This document shows positions 16,710 through 24,586 of a stretch of 64,000 nucleotides of DNA, one piece after another. Position numbers and translations under genes: made by a program. The notes under the pieces were generated by a model, which saw nothing but the letters and a program-made list of their open reading frames with translations, was not told the origin of the DNA and made no database searches. This DNA is from Halosimplex salinum (GTDB taxonomy: Archaea > Halobacteriota > Halobacteria > Halobacteriales > Haloarculaceae): assembly GCF_003730195.1 (NCBI RefSeq), contig NZ_QWGG01000002.1:62001-126000 (forward strand), read 5' to 3'. How positions within the stretch are numbered: position 1 is the stretch's first letter; each line of letters starts with the position of its first letter.

Positions 16710-17477
16710 ATGTACAAGCACGTCGCCCTGCTGGTCCGCCGCGAGGGGCTGAGCCACGACGAGTTCCGCGAGCGCTGGCTCGACGGGCACACGCCCGTCG
16801 CCCGAGACATCGAAGGGGTCGTCCGGTATCACACCGTCGTGCCGACCGACCCCGGGGCCTCGGAGTTCGACGGGATCGCCGAACTGTACTTCGAGTCGCT
16901 CGACGACCTCCACGACGCGCTCGGGTCCCCCGGGTCGCGTGACTACGACCCCACCAGGGAGGTCGCCGCGAAGGCCCGCGAGGACGTGGACGACTTCCTC
17001 GCCGTCGAAGAGCGGCCCCGATTTATCGGCGAGGAGGTCGTCCAGAAAGACGAGACGGGCGGCGGGGCCGACGACGGCCACGGAGAGTCGGGATACGGTG
17101 ACACGGACGGCCTGTACAAGCACTCGGCATTCCTCGTCCGCAAGTCCGGGATGAGTCACGAGGAGTTCCGCGACTACTGGGAGACCCAGCACACCCCACT
17201 GGCCCGCGACATCGAGGGAGTCGTCCGATATCACACCGTCTATCCCACAGACCCCGAGGCCTCGGAGTTCGACGGCGTCGCCGAACTGTACTTCGAGTCG
17301 CTGGAAGACCTGCACGACGCGCTGGGATCGCCCGGGTCGCGCGACTACGATCCCAGCAGGGAAGTCGCCGCGAAGGCCCGCGAGGACGTGGACAACTTCC
17401 TCGCCGTCGCGGAACGACCGCGGTTCATCGGCCGCGAGACCGTCCAGAAGGACGCGACGGGCACCGAGGCGCACTGA
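16710..17477 (+). CDS. Tandem EthD-domain protein
   Basis: 255 residues made of two near-identical EthD-like ferredoxin-fold domains (about 1-118 and 134-250) joined by a Gly/Asp linker. Each repeat has YKH..LVR, a helix with HEEFR, H(T)P(V/L)ARDIEGVVRYHTV and GSPGSRDYDP. The repeats are so alike in DNA (for example 16889-16990 against 17291-17392) that the duplication looks recent or is homogenised. EthD-like proteins assist ring or ether degradation in bacteria, but the fold is common in small enzymes of unknown role. The HD-domain gene overlaps its stop by one base. Confidence 0.8.
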   Translation: MYKHVALLVRREGLSHDEFRERWLDGHTPVARDIEGVVRYHTVVPTDPGASEFDGIAELYFESLDDLHDALGSPGSRDYDPTREVAAKAREDVDDFLAVEERPRFIGEEVVQKDETGGGADDGHGESGYGDTDGLYKHSAFLVRKSGMSHEEFRDYWETQHTPLARDIEGVVRYHTVYPTDPEASEFDGVAELYFESLEDLHDALGSPGSRDYDPSREVAAKAREDVDNFLAVAERPRFIGRETVQKDATGTEAH

Positions 17478-18082
17478 TGGCCGACGACTCCGACGACTCC
17501 GACTACGAAGCGCAGGTCCGCGACGCGTTCCCCGAACTCGACGCGATCACCGGCGACCGACTCCGCGAGCAGGTCGTCGAGGCGTGGGTGCTCGGCCTCC
17601 GCCGGGGCGGGTGGCGCGACGTTCGCGACGTGCCCTACGCCTGGAACATCGACGAGGTGAGCAACGTCGAACACACCCGCGGCGTGACCGAGATCGCCGT
17701 CGAGTCCGCCGCGGTCCAGCGGAATCGTCACGACGCCGCGGTCGACACCGACACCCTCGTCGCGGCCTGTCTCCTCCACGACGTGGGCAAGTGCTACGAG
17801 TACGTCGGCCACGTCGACGACGAACTCGTGGACCCCGACCCGACCTACGCGAGCGGCGTGATCCCCCACTCGCTGTCCGGGTACGCGCTCGCACACGAGG
17901 TCGGCTGTCCGCTCGCGGTCCAGCGGGCGATCCCTCACTTTATCGGCGAGATACCGGAGCGAACGCTCGAAGCGGAACTCGTCGCGAGCGCCAACGCCGC
18001 CTCGTCGAACGCGATCACGCAGGCGACGATGGGCATCTCACTCGACGAGTGGGTGGACCGATACTCTCAGACTACGGACTGA
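17477..18082 (+). CDS. HD-domain phosphohydrolase-like protein
   Basis: 201 residues. Metal ligands of an HD domain are visible: His in NVEHTRGVTEIA (about 56), the HD pair in ACLLHDVGKCYEYVG (about 97), His in GVIPHSLSGYALAHEVG and a later Asp/His in RAIPHFIGEIP. HD enzymes hydrolyse phosphate esters or, in some cases, carry out other metal-dependent reactions. The ATG overlaps the TGA of the EthD gene, so the two are translationally coupled and may act in one pathway. Confidence 0.78.
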   Translation: MADDSDDSDYEAQVRDAFPELDAITGDRLREQVVEAWVLGLRRGGWRDVRDVPYAWNIDEVSNVEHTRGVTEIAVESAAVQRNRHDAAVDTDTLVAACLLHDVGKCYEYVGHVDDELVDPDPTYASGVIPHSLSGYALAHEVGCPLAVQRAIPHFIGEIPERTLEAELVASANAASSNAITQATMGISLDEWVDRYSQTTD

Positions 18083-18226
18083 CAGCGGTCGCCTGCCGGC
18101 CCTGCCGAACGGGGCCGCCGTCCCCGGAAACGCGGCCTTACCGTCCCGCGCGTACCGGGACGTCTCACGACCGCGAGCGGGCAGCCACTTACCGGTCGAG
18201 TTGGCTCACCGTACCCGTGATAACGC

Positions 18227-18240
18227 GGAGATTACAATGT
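18227..18240 (+). promoter_or_regulatory. TATA box of the SIMPL gene
   Basis: gagattacaatgtg is centred about 29 bases before ATG 18263, favouring this start over the upstream GTG at 18239. Confidence 0.55.
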
Positions 18241-18262
18241 GGGCGGGTCTGCGAGTGAGGCC

Positions 18263-18985
18263 ATGGAGAGCAAACTCACCGCGGTCTTGCTGACGAGCGT
18301 CGTCCTGTTGAGCACCCTCGGCGTCGCCGGGGCCGGGGCGCTACAGAGCCAGAGCGCCGGCAACCAGAGCGCCACGGTCTCCGTCTCGGCGACCGGGACA
18401 GTCACCGCCGAACCGGACCAGGCAGTCGTCCACGTCGCCGTCACCGCCGAAGGAGAGAACGCCAGCGACGCGACCGAGGACCTCGCGTCGAACGTCTCCG
18501 ACCTGCGCGCGGCGCTCGACGACGAGAACCTCTCGGTCACCTCGGTCCGCACGACGGACTACTCGGTCAGCCAGGAGCAGCCCGGAGAGGGACAGGGCCA
18601 GGGGAACGCCCCGACCACCTACGTCGCCCGACAGTCGTTCGCGGTGACGACGAGTGACACCAGCGAGGCCGGTGCCGTGATCGACGCCGCCGTCGCGAAC
18701 GGCGCGACCGAGGTCGGCGGCGTCACGTTCACCCTCTCGGAGGACCGCCGGCAGGATCTCCGCACCGACGCCATCGACGAGGCGGTCGACGACGCGCGCG
18801 TCCAGGCGGAAGCCGTCGCCGACAGCACCGGCCTCTCGCTCGGGAGCGTCGACTCGGTCTCGACCGGGGACCACGTGGGCTTCGTCGGAGACCGTGTCGG
18901 CGCCGAGGAGGGGACGACCATCGACGCCAGCCCCGTCACCGTCTCCGCGTCGGTCACGATCACCTACAACGCGACCGCCGACTGA
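18263..18985 (+). CDS. Secreted SIMPL-domain protein
   Basis: 240 residues. MESKLTAVLLTSVVLLSTLG followed by AGAGALQSQS is a Sec-type signal peptide. The mature part has the SIMPL (DUF541) pattern: VSVSATGTVTAEPDQAVVHVAV at the start, ENASDATEDLASNVSDLRAAL helix, and VEAAVDDAR-like helix (EAVDDARVQAEAVADSTGLSLG) near 185-205. The domain forms oligomeric cages in bacteria; its role in archaea is unknown. It has several Asn-x-Ser/Thr sites compatible with glycosylation at the cell surface. Confidence 0.82.
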   Translation: MESKLTAVLLTSVVLLSTLGVAGAGALQSQSAGNQSATVSVSATGTVTAEPDQAVVHVAVTAEGENASDATEDLASNVSDLRAALDDENLSVTSVRTTDYSVSQEQPGEGQGQGNAPTTYVARQSFAVTTSDTSEAGAVIDAAVANGATEVGGVTFTLSEDRRQDLRTDAIDEAVDDARVQAEAVADSTGLSLGSVDSVSTGDHVGFVGDRVGAEEGTTIDASPVTVSASVTITYNATAD

Positions 18986-19071
18986 CGGATCGAGACGGTC
19001 GAGCCCCCGTATCCAGCGTACTGAAGCGGATACGCCACGAAAGAACAGCCGGACACCACAGCAGAGACGGA

Positions 19072-20040
19072 CTACAGCGGATCCAACCCGTGTTCCTCGC
19101 GCAGGACGGAGACGTATTCCCGGATGCCCGCTTCGAGGTCGTACTCCGGTTCGTAGCCCAGGTCCTCGCGAGCGGGCGTCGTATCGAGCGTCTGGGTCCA
19201 CGGGAGGTCGCCCTCGTCAGACACGGATATCTCGGCGCCGGGGACGACCGACTCGACGGTCTCGGCGGCCTCGCGAATCGTTTGGCACTCGCCGCGGACG
19301 TTGTATATCCGCCGTGAGAGGTCCGATTCAGGCGCGAACGCCGCCCTCCTGAACGCCTGTGCGACGTCGCGGACGTACTGCCAGTCGATGGTCTGGTCGC
19401 CGTACTCGACGGCGAACGACTCATCCAGCGCCGGCTTCTCGATCAGGTCGACCAGAAACGCCGAGCCGCCCGTTTCGCGGTACGGACCGTACGCGACCGT
19501 GGGCCGCAGGCCGACGTGCGAGACGCCGTACTCCTCGTGGTAGACCTGGGCCTGGTGTTCGTTGTATTCCTTGGTCGCGCCGTAGAGGGTGTCCGGGTAC
19601 ACGAGGTCGTCCTCGGTGACCCAGCCGTCTCGGTCGTTCCCGGCGTAGCGCCCGGGCGGGGCGTACACCGCCGCGGAAGAGGCCCACGCGACCCGTTCGA
19701 CCTGGTCCGAGAGGGTCCGGGCCGCCTCGAAGACGTTGTTGGTCCCACCGCAGTTGACCTCCAGCGCCGCTCGCGGGTTTCCGCGCGCACCGTCGGTCAG
19801 TAGCGCCGCCAGGTGGACGACGTGCGTCGCCCCCGTCTCCCGGATCGAACGCACCACTGCCGTCGGGTCCGTCACGTCGCCGCGGACCACCTCGACGTCG
19901 TCCGCCACGCCGAGTTTCGCCAGTCGGGTCTCGTCCGTCGAGAGGTCGAACGCGACCACGTCGTGCCCGTGTTCGACCAGATCCGCCGCGACGTACGCGC
20001 CGATGAAGCCGGTCCCGCCGGTCACCAGTACCGTTGCCAT
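19072..20040 (-). CDS. NAD-dependent epimerase/dehydratase (extended SDR)
   Basis: 322 residues. The nucleotide-binding loop is VLVTGGTGFIGAYVAADL at the N-terminus; AFDLSTDE suggests NAD preference through an acidic residue; the active-site pair is in LYGATKEYNEHQ (Tyr-x-x-x-Lys, about 151-155), with ASSAAVYAP providing Ser. These enzymes act on nucleotide sugars such as UDP-glucose/galactose. The start is ATG 20040, directly before the Rossmann strand. The gene stands alone; no sugar-transfer genes are nearby to narrow the substrate. Confidence 0.85.
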   Translation of the reverse strand: MATVLVTGGTGFIGAYVAADLVEHGHDVVAFDLSTDETRLAKLGVADDVEVVRGDVTDPTAVVRSIRETGATHVVHLAALLTDGARGNPRAALEVNCGGTNNVFEAARTLSDQVERVAWASSAAVYAPPGRYAGNDRDGWVTEDDLVYPDTLYGATKEYNEHQAQVYHEEYGVSHVGLRPTVAYGPYRETGGSAFLVDLIEKPALDESFAVEYGDQTIDWQYVRDVAQAFRRAAFAPESDLSRRIYNVRGECQTIREAAETVESVVPGAEISVSDEGDLPWTQTLDTTPAREDLGYEPEYDLEAGIREYVSVLREEHGLDPL

Positions 20041-20225
20041 ACGCGCTGTTCGCCCACGCGGTGGAAAAAGTTGCCGCAACCAGTAGTGCTGACATTTATA
20101 TCGGGAACCGCGACCAACCCCGCCTATGCCGTGAGACCCACCGCGGAGCGGTCAGCGGGAGCGTGGCACGCCGCTTCGCGAATCAGCCGTTGCCACCTGT
20201 TCGCTCTTTCGGACCAGCGACGGCG

Positions 20226-21932
20226 TCACTCGTGGAGTCCGCCGACCTCCTCGTAGAACGACGACGCCAGCTGGTCGGCCATCTGTTCGTCGCGGTCGAT
20301 CCGGACGTCGACGACGGTGGGGCGGTCGGCCCGTTTCCCAGCCTCCAGCGTGGGCTCTAGATCCGCAGGCTCCGTCACTCGTTCGCCCCGGGCACCCATC
20401 GCCTCGGCGACGGCCACGAAGTCGGTATCGTGGAACTCCGTCCCGGGGAGGGCCTCGTCCATCTGGCGGACCATCCCCAGCGAGGTGTCGTTGAGGACGA
20501 CGAACAGCGGCGCCACGTCCTGCTGAACGGCCGTCTCGACCGCCGTCATCGTCATCGCGAAGCCGCCGTCTCCGGCGACGGCGATGCCCTGCCGATCCGT
20601 GACCAGCGCCGCGGCGACCGCCGCCGGCGCCGCCCACCCCATCCCGCCGACGCCGCCGCTCCCGAAGTACGTCCGTCGAGCGGGCGTCTGGAGGTAGTGG
20701 AGCAGCCAGAAACGGTTGTTCCCCGAATCCGCTGTGACGACCGTCTCCGCGTCGACGACGGACTCGATCGCCGCGACGGCTCGCTGGGGCTTTATCGGGA
20801 CGGCGTCGGACTCGCAGGCCGGCGCGGTGAAGCGCTTGCGAGCCGCTCGCGCCCGGTTCAGCGCCCAGTCGCCTCCACCGCCGCGGTCGCTACCCCGACC
20901 GCTCAGCGCGTCGCTGAGGGCGTCGAGCGTCGCCCGTGCGTCGCCGATCAGCCCCACGTCGGCGGGATACACCCACCCGGCGTTGCGCGGGTCGATGTCC
21001 GCGTGGAGGATCGTCTGTTCGTCGGGACGGATAAACGACGCCGCGCCCCAGTTGATGTCCATCGGGTTCAGCCGACAGCCGACGACCAGCAACACGTCGG
21101 CGTCGCTGACGACATGATTCGCGCCCTCGTGGCCGAACGACCCGACGACGCCCGCGGCCCGCTCGTGGGTCTCGGCGATGGTCGATTTCCCGAGGTAGGA
21201 CGTGACGACTGCTGCGTCGGCTGCTTCGGCGACCGCTTCGAGTTCGTCGTAGGCGTTCGCGGCGTGGACGCCGTTGCCTGCGAGCACGACGGGACGGCCA
21301 GCCTCGGTGAGCGCGTCGGCCGCTCGCGACAGGTCGCCGTCGACCGGGCGTGCGTCCCACGTTCTGGTCTGCGCCTCGTCGTCCCACAGCGGCGGCGTCG
21401 GATCCTCGGGGACCTCCTCGGTCACCGCATCGCCGTCGAGGACGACTGCACACGGACCGGGTCGACCCGCAGTGGCGTGCTTGAACGCGAGCTGGAGGCT
21501 TCGGACGGTCTCCGTGGGCGTCCGGGGCTCCCAGTGCTCCGCTGTCACGCCGTCGAGTATCGACGGCAGGTCCAGTCCGCCGTAGTCACCCCTGGCCTGC
21601 TGGTAGGGCGCGAGCGTCGAGTAGTCGCCCCGCTCGCTCATCTCGGTGATCACCACCATCGGCGAGGACCCCAGTCGCGCTTCCATCTGTCCGATCGCAC
21701 CGAGGCTTCCGATCCACGGGCCCTGTCCGGCGAGCACGCCCGGGTCGCGGGTGATCCGGCCCACCGCTTCGGCCATGACGCTGGCCTCGCGTTCGTCGCG
21801 GGGGCGCACCACCTCGACCTCCGACTCCGCCAGCGCGTCGAACACCTCGATGACGCGCCCGCCCGGGTAGCCAAAGACGTACTCCACGTCGAGCGCTTCC
21901 AGCGTGGCGACGATCCGCTCGGCCGTATTCAT
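20226..21932 (-). CDS. Acetolactate-synthase-like thiamine-diphosphate enzyme
   Basis: 568 residues with the three domains of the acetohydroxyacid synthase/oxalyl-CoA decarboxylase superfamily: Pyr domain (1-170, with DEREASVMAEAVGRIT carrying the activating Glu), central domain (about 195-330) and PP domain (370-540) with the Mg/TPP motif GDGGFAMTM...VVLNDTSLG. It lacks the strict acetolactate synthase markers that I would expect for IlvB and no small subunit gene is adjacent, so the reaction is left open. Start ATG 21932 sits at the usual distance from the first helix; the gene is divergent from the MocA-like gene. Confidence 0.8.
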   Translation of the reverse strand: MNTAERIVATLEALDVEYVFGYPGGRVIEVFDALAESEVEVVRPRDEREASVMAEAVGRITRDPGVLAGQGPWIGSLGAIGQMEARLGSSPMVVITEMSERGDYSTLAPYQQARGDYGGLDLPSILDGVTAEHWEPRTPTETVRSLQLAFKHATAGRPGPCAVVLDGDAVTEEVPEDPTPPLWDDEAQTRTWDARPVDGDLSRAADALTEAGRPVVLAGNGVHAANAYDELEAVAEAADAAVVTSYLGKSTIAETHERAAGVVGSFGHEGANHVVSDADVLLVVGCRLNPMDINWGAASFIRPDEQTILHADIDPRNAGWVYPADVGLIGDARATLDALSDALSGRGSDRGGGGDWALNRARAARKRFTAPACESDAVPIKPQRAVAAIESVVDAETVVTADSGNNRFWLLHYLQTPARRTYFGSGGVGGMGWAAPAAVAAALVTDRQGIAVAGDGGFAMTMTAVETAVQQDVAPLFVVLNDTSLGMVRQMDEALPGTEFHDTDFVAVAEAMGARGERVTEPADLEPTLEAGKRADRPTVVDVRIDRDEQMADQLASSFYEEVGGLHE

Positions 21933-22025
21933 GTCACACTGTACCACGTCCGCGGCCTTGGTAGTACCGCGGACCAGGTGAGCTGTGGCGGCAGACACTT
22001 CCCGGAACCGGACGTACTCCGCGGT

Positions 22026-22616
22026 GTGTCCGACGACGCGACCGTCGCGGGCGTGCTTCTGGCTGCGGGCGGGAGCGACCGCTTCGGCGACCGGAACAAG
22101 CTACTCGCCGACCTCGACGGCGTCCCGCTCGTTCGCCACGCCGCCCGGACGCTCGCCGAGGCCGATCTCGGCCCGGTCGCGGCGGTCGTGGACCCCAACG
22201 CAACGGGCGTCAGTGACGCCCTCTCCGGTCTCGGCCTCGACATCGTCGAGACCCCAGACGCCGGCGTCGGACAGGCCACGTCGGTCCGTCAGGGGGTCAC
22301 GTGGGCGCGAGACCGTGCCGACGCAGTGGTATTCGCGCTCGGGGACATGCCGCGGGTGGACGCGACCACCGTCGATCACCTCGTCGCGGCGTATCGGGAC
22401 GGGCACGGTTCGGCGCTTGCGGCCGGGTACGACGGTCAGCGGGGCAATCCCGTCCTCTTCGACGCGGTCCACTTCGAGGGGCTCGCCGCGCTCGACGGCG
22501 ACACGGGCGGCCGCACCGTCTTTCGAGCGGCCGACGACGCCGCGGTCGTCGAGACCGGCGATCCGGGCGTCCGACTGGACGTGGACACGCCCGACGACCT
22601 CGAACGACTGCGGTGA
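22026..22616 (+). CDS. MobA/MocA-like nucleotidyltransferase
   Basis: 196 residues. The NTP-transferase opening VAGVLLAAGGSDRFGDRNKLLADLDGVPLVRH carries the Gly-rich loop and Lys; ALGDMPRVDATTVDHLV contains the metal-binding Asp; GQRGNPVLFDAVHFEGLAAL and the C-terminal LDVDTPDDLERLR complete the MocA pattern. MocA adds CMP to molybdopterin; related proteins act in xanthine dehydrogenase-type cofactor insertion. The first residue differs from GxSxRM in having GSDRFG. The start is GTG 22026; it is about 90 bases from the divergent TPP-enzyme start. Confidence 0.78.
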   Translation: MSDDATVAGVLLAAGGSDRFGDRNKLLADLDGVPLVRHAARTLAEADLGPVAAVVDPNATGVSDALSGLGLDIVETPDAGVGQATSVRQGVTWARDRADAVVFALGDMPRVDATTVDHLVAAYRDGHGSALAAGYDGQRGNPVLFDAVHFEGLAALDGDTGGRTVFRAADDAAVVETGDPGVRLDVDTPDDLERLR

Positions 22617-22631
22617 GCCCCCAATCGGCGG

Positions 22632-23621
22632 TCAGAGCACGTCCGTATCCACCAGCGAGACGGGCTCGCCGACGTCGTGCTCGGTGGCGTACTCGTAGAC
22701 GACGTGGCTGGCCGCCACGTCCTGGATCGCCAGTCCGGTGGAGTCGAAGACGGTGACGCCGGTCTCGGGTGTCCGACCCGGCTTCTCTCCGACGACGACG
22801 TCGCCGAGTTCGCCGTGAATGTCGTCGTCATCGAGGACACCCTGGCTCCAGGGGACGTTGATCTCGCCGGAGTGGGTGCACTGCTCGTAGTCGTCGATGA
22901 CGAGCGTGGCGTCGAGCAGGATCTCGTCGGCGATCTCGTGTTTCCCGGCGGCGTCGGCGCCGATGGCGTTGACGTGCGTGTGGTCGCCGACGCTGTGGAC
23001 GATCGGCTCCTCGACGGGCGTCACCGTCGAGAGCACGTCGCACTGCGCGGCCTCCTCGATGGACCCGCCGCGCACGTCGAACCGGTCGTCGAAGGCGTCG
23101 ACGAACTCGGCGATGGCTTCCTCGTCGCGGTCGGCGACGACCACCTCCTCGATCGGGCGGACCGTCGCGACCGCTTCCAGTTGCGCGTAGGACTGGACGC
23201 CCGCGCCGACGAGACCCATCGTCCGGGCGTGCTCGACGGCGAGGTAGTTCGTCGCGACGGCGGCCGCCGCGCCGGTGCGCTTGCGGGTGATGGTCGTCCC
23301 GTCGAGGAGCGCGAGCGGGAACGCGGTCTCCGGGTCGGAGTAGACGACGGTGCCCATCACCGTCGGCAGATCGTGGTCCGCCGGGTTGTCGGGGTGGACG
23401 TTCACCCACTTGACCGCCGCAGCGTCCCAGTCGCCGGCGTCGAGATAGGCGGGCATCGACCGGAAGTCGCCGTTGTACTCGGGGAGGTCGATGTAGGACT
23501 TGGCGGGCATCTGCGTGTCCCCGCGCGCGTCGGCGACGAACGCCGCTTCGACGGCGTCCACGACCGCCGACGTCTCCGCCGCGGCTTCGACTGCATCGGG
23601 GTCCAGAAGGAGCGTCTGCAT
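22632..23621 (-). CDS. Alanine dehydrogenase/ornithine cyclodeaminase family enzyme
   Basis: 329 residues. The family shows in VKWVNVHPDNPADHDLPTVMGTVVYSD (substrate-binding Lys), ITRKRTGAAAAVATNYLA and the NAD-binding loop GLVGAGVQSYAQLEA (about 132-146), then NAIGADAAGKHEI. Archaeal members of this family (as in Archaeoglobus) are NAD-dependent alanine dehydrogenases; others are cyclodeaminases or imine reductases. The sequence does not settle between these. Stop is 15 bases from the convergent MocA-like gene. Confidence 0.82.
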   Translation of the reverse strand: MQTLLLDPDAVEAAAETSAVVDAVEAAFVADARGDTQMPAKSYIDLPEYNGDFRSMPAYLDAGDWDAAAVKWVNVHPDNPADHDLPTVMGTVVYSDPETAFPLALLDGTTITRKRTGAAAAVATNYLAVEHARTMGLVGAGVQSYAQLEAVATVRPIEEVVVADRDEEAIAEFVDAFDDRFDVRGGSIEEAAQCDVLSTVTPVEEPIVHSVGDHTHVNAIGADAAGKHEIADEILLDATLVIDDYEQCTHSGEINVPWSQGVLDDDDIHGELGDVVVGEKPGRTPETGVTVFDSTGLAIQDVAASHVVYEYATEHDVGEPVSLVDTDVL

Positions 23622-23769
23622 ACCGGTAGTTCCGCCTCCCGATACTTAGAGGTTCGACCGCTCACGCCCGAATCCGCGGCCTTCCGATGCACTGCTGGCT
23701 CTCGTCTACTGGGCATCGGGGGAAGGGTTTTCACACTACTTGTTGTACATTAACGTTGGTGAAATATCC

Positions 23770-24315
23770 ATGTACACAGTCCTGTTGCCGGTCGACACGG
23801 CGGAGTCGCGGGCGACGGCACAGGTAGAGACGGCGATCGGTCTGCCGGACGCGGCGTCGTCGGTCGAAGTGGAGCTGTTGCACGTGTTCGACGAGGCCGA
23901 CCGCACGGAAGACCCGTCGCCGTTACAGCTCAGATCGGGCGAGCAAGCGTACGACCGGCTCCGGGAAGCCGGTCTGTCGGTCGAGACCACGGCTCGCTTC
24001 GGCGACCCGGCGTCGGAGATCCTCGCGGCCGCCGACGAGGCAGACGCCGACATGATCCTGCTGGGCGGGCGCAAGCGGTCGCCGCTGGGCTCCGTGCTGT
24101 TCGGGAGCGTCAGCCAGGAGGTCACGCTCGACTCGCCGCGTCCCGTGGTCGTCACGGGCGACCGGCAGGAACAGGAGATGCCGACCCACCGCTGTCAGAG
24201 CTGTGGCGAGGAGTACTACACGGACCACGACCTCGAGATCACCTCGTGTCGCAACTGCGGCGGGACGAAGGTCGAGCGGATCGCCGACGAGGAGGAACCG
24301 ACGCCACCTGCGTGA
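23770..24315 (+). CDS. Universal stress protein with C-terminal zinc ribbon
   Basis: 181 residues. Residues 1-135 are a UspA fold: MYTVLLPVDTAESRATAQ opens it and the ATP-binding motif appears as MILLGGRKRSPLGSVLFGSVSQEV (Gly-x2-Gly-x9-Gly-Ser). Residues 142-170 form a treble-cysteine zinc ribbon, CQSCGEEYY then CRNCGGTKV, and the protein ends with an acidic tail. The addition of a zinc ribbon to UspA suggests a nucleic-acid or protein contact. The TATA-like ttgtacatt is 24-27 bases before ATG 23770, which favours this start over the earlier ATG at 23740. Confidence 0.85.
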   Translation: MYTVLLPVDTAESRATAQVETAIGLPDAASSVEVELLHVFDEADRTEDPSPLQLRSGEQAYDRLREAGLSVETTARFGDPASEILAAADEADADMILLGGRKRSPLGSVLFGSVSQEVTLDSPRPVVVTGDRQEQEMPTHRCQSCGEEYYTDHDLEITSCRNCGGTKVERIADEEEPTPPA

Positions 24316-24586
24316 CTCGTCGGCGCGAAAACGTGAGAAGGTAGTCAGCGGGCGGTGCGGCAGTCGGTAGTCGACGGGGAGGAATCCGCGCGCCGCAGGC
24401 GCGCGGTTCACCGGTCGCGACCAGCGGGAGCGCCCGGCGTTTTTCACCCATGATTTTGCCGCGAGAGGTACCCGCAGGCGCGCGGAGCGCGCCGAGGATA
24501 CCCCAGCGGCAAAAAGTGGGCTTGCCTCGCGGGTCACTCCGTTCCCCGCTCGGCAGTTCGGAGCGCCTCGCTCGCGCTCGCCGCTC
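24316..24586. repeat. Palindrome-rich spacer downstream of the thermosome gene
   Basis: No gene. Two near-perfect hairpins stand out: ccgcgcgcc-gca-ggcgcgcgg (24386-24406) and ggcgcgc-gga-gcgcgcc (24477-24493). The second lies inside a larger dyad ttttgccgc (24454-24462) against gcggcaaaa (24506-24514). On the minus strand the thermosome transcript would read a T5 run (within ccactttttgccgc) just before this structure, so it could end that transcript. The layout resembles a dispersed haloarchaeal repeat rather than a simple terminator. Confidence 0.6.
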
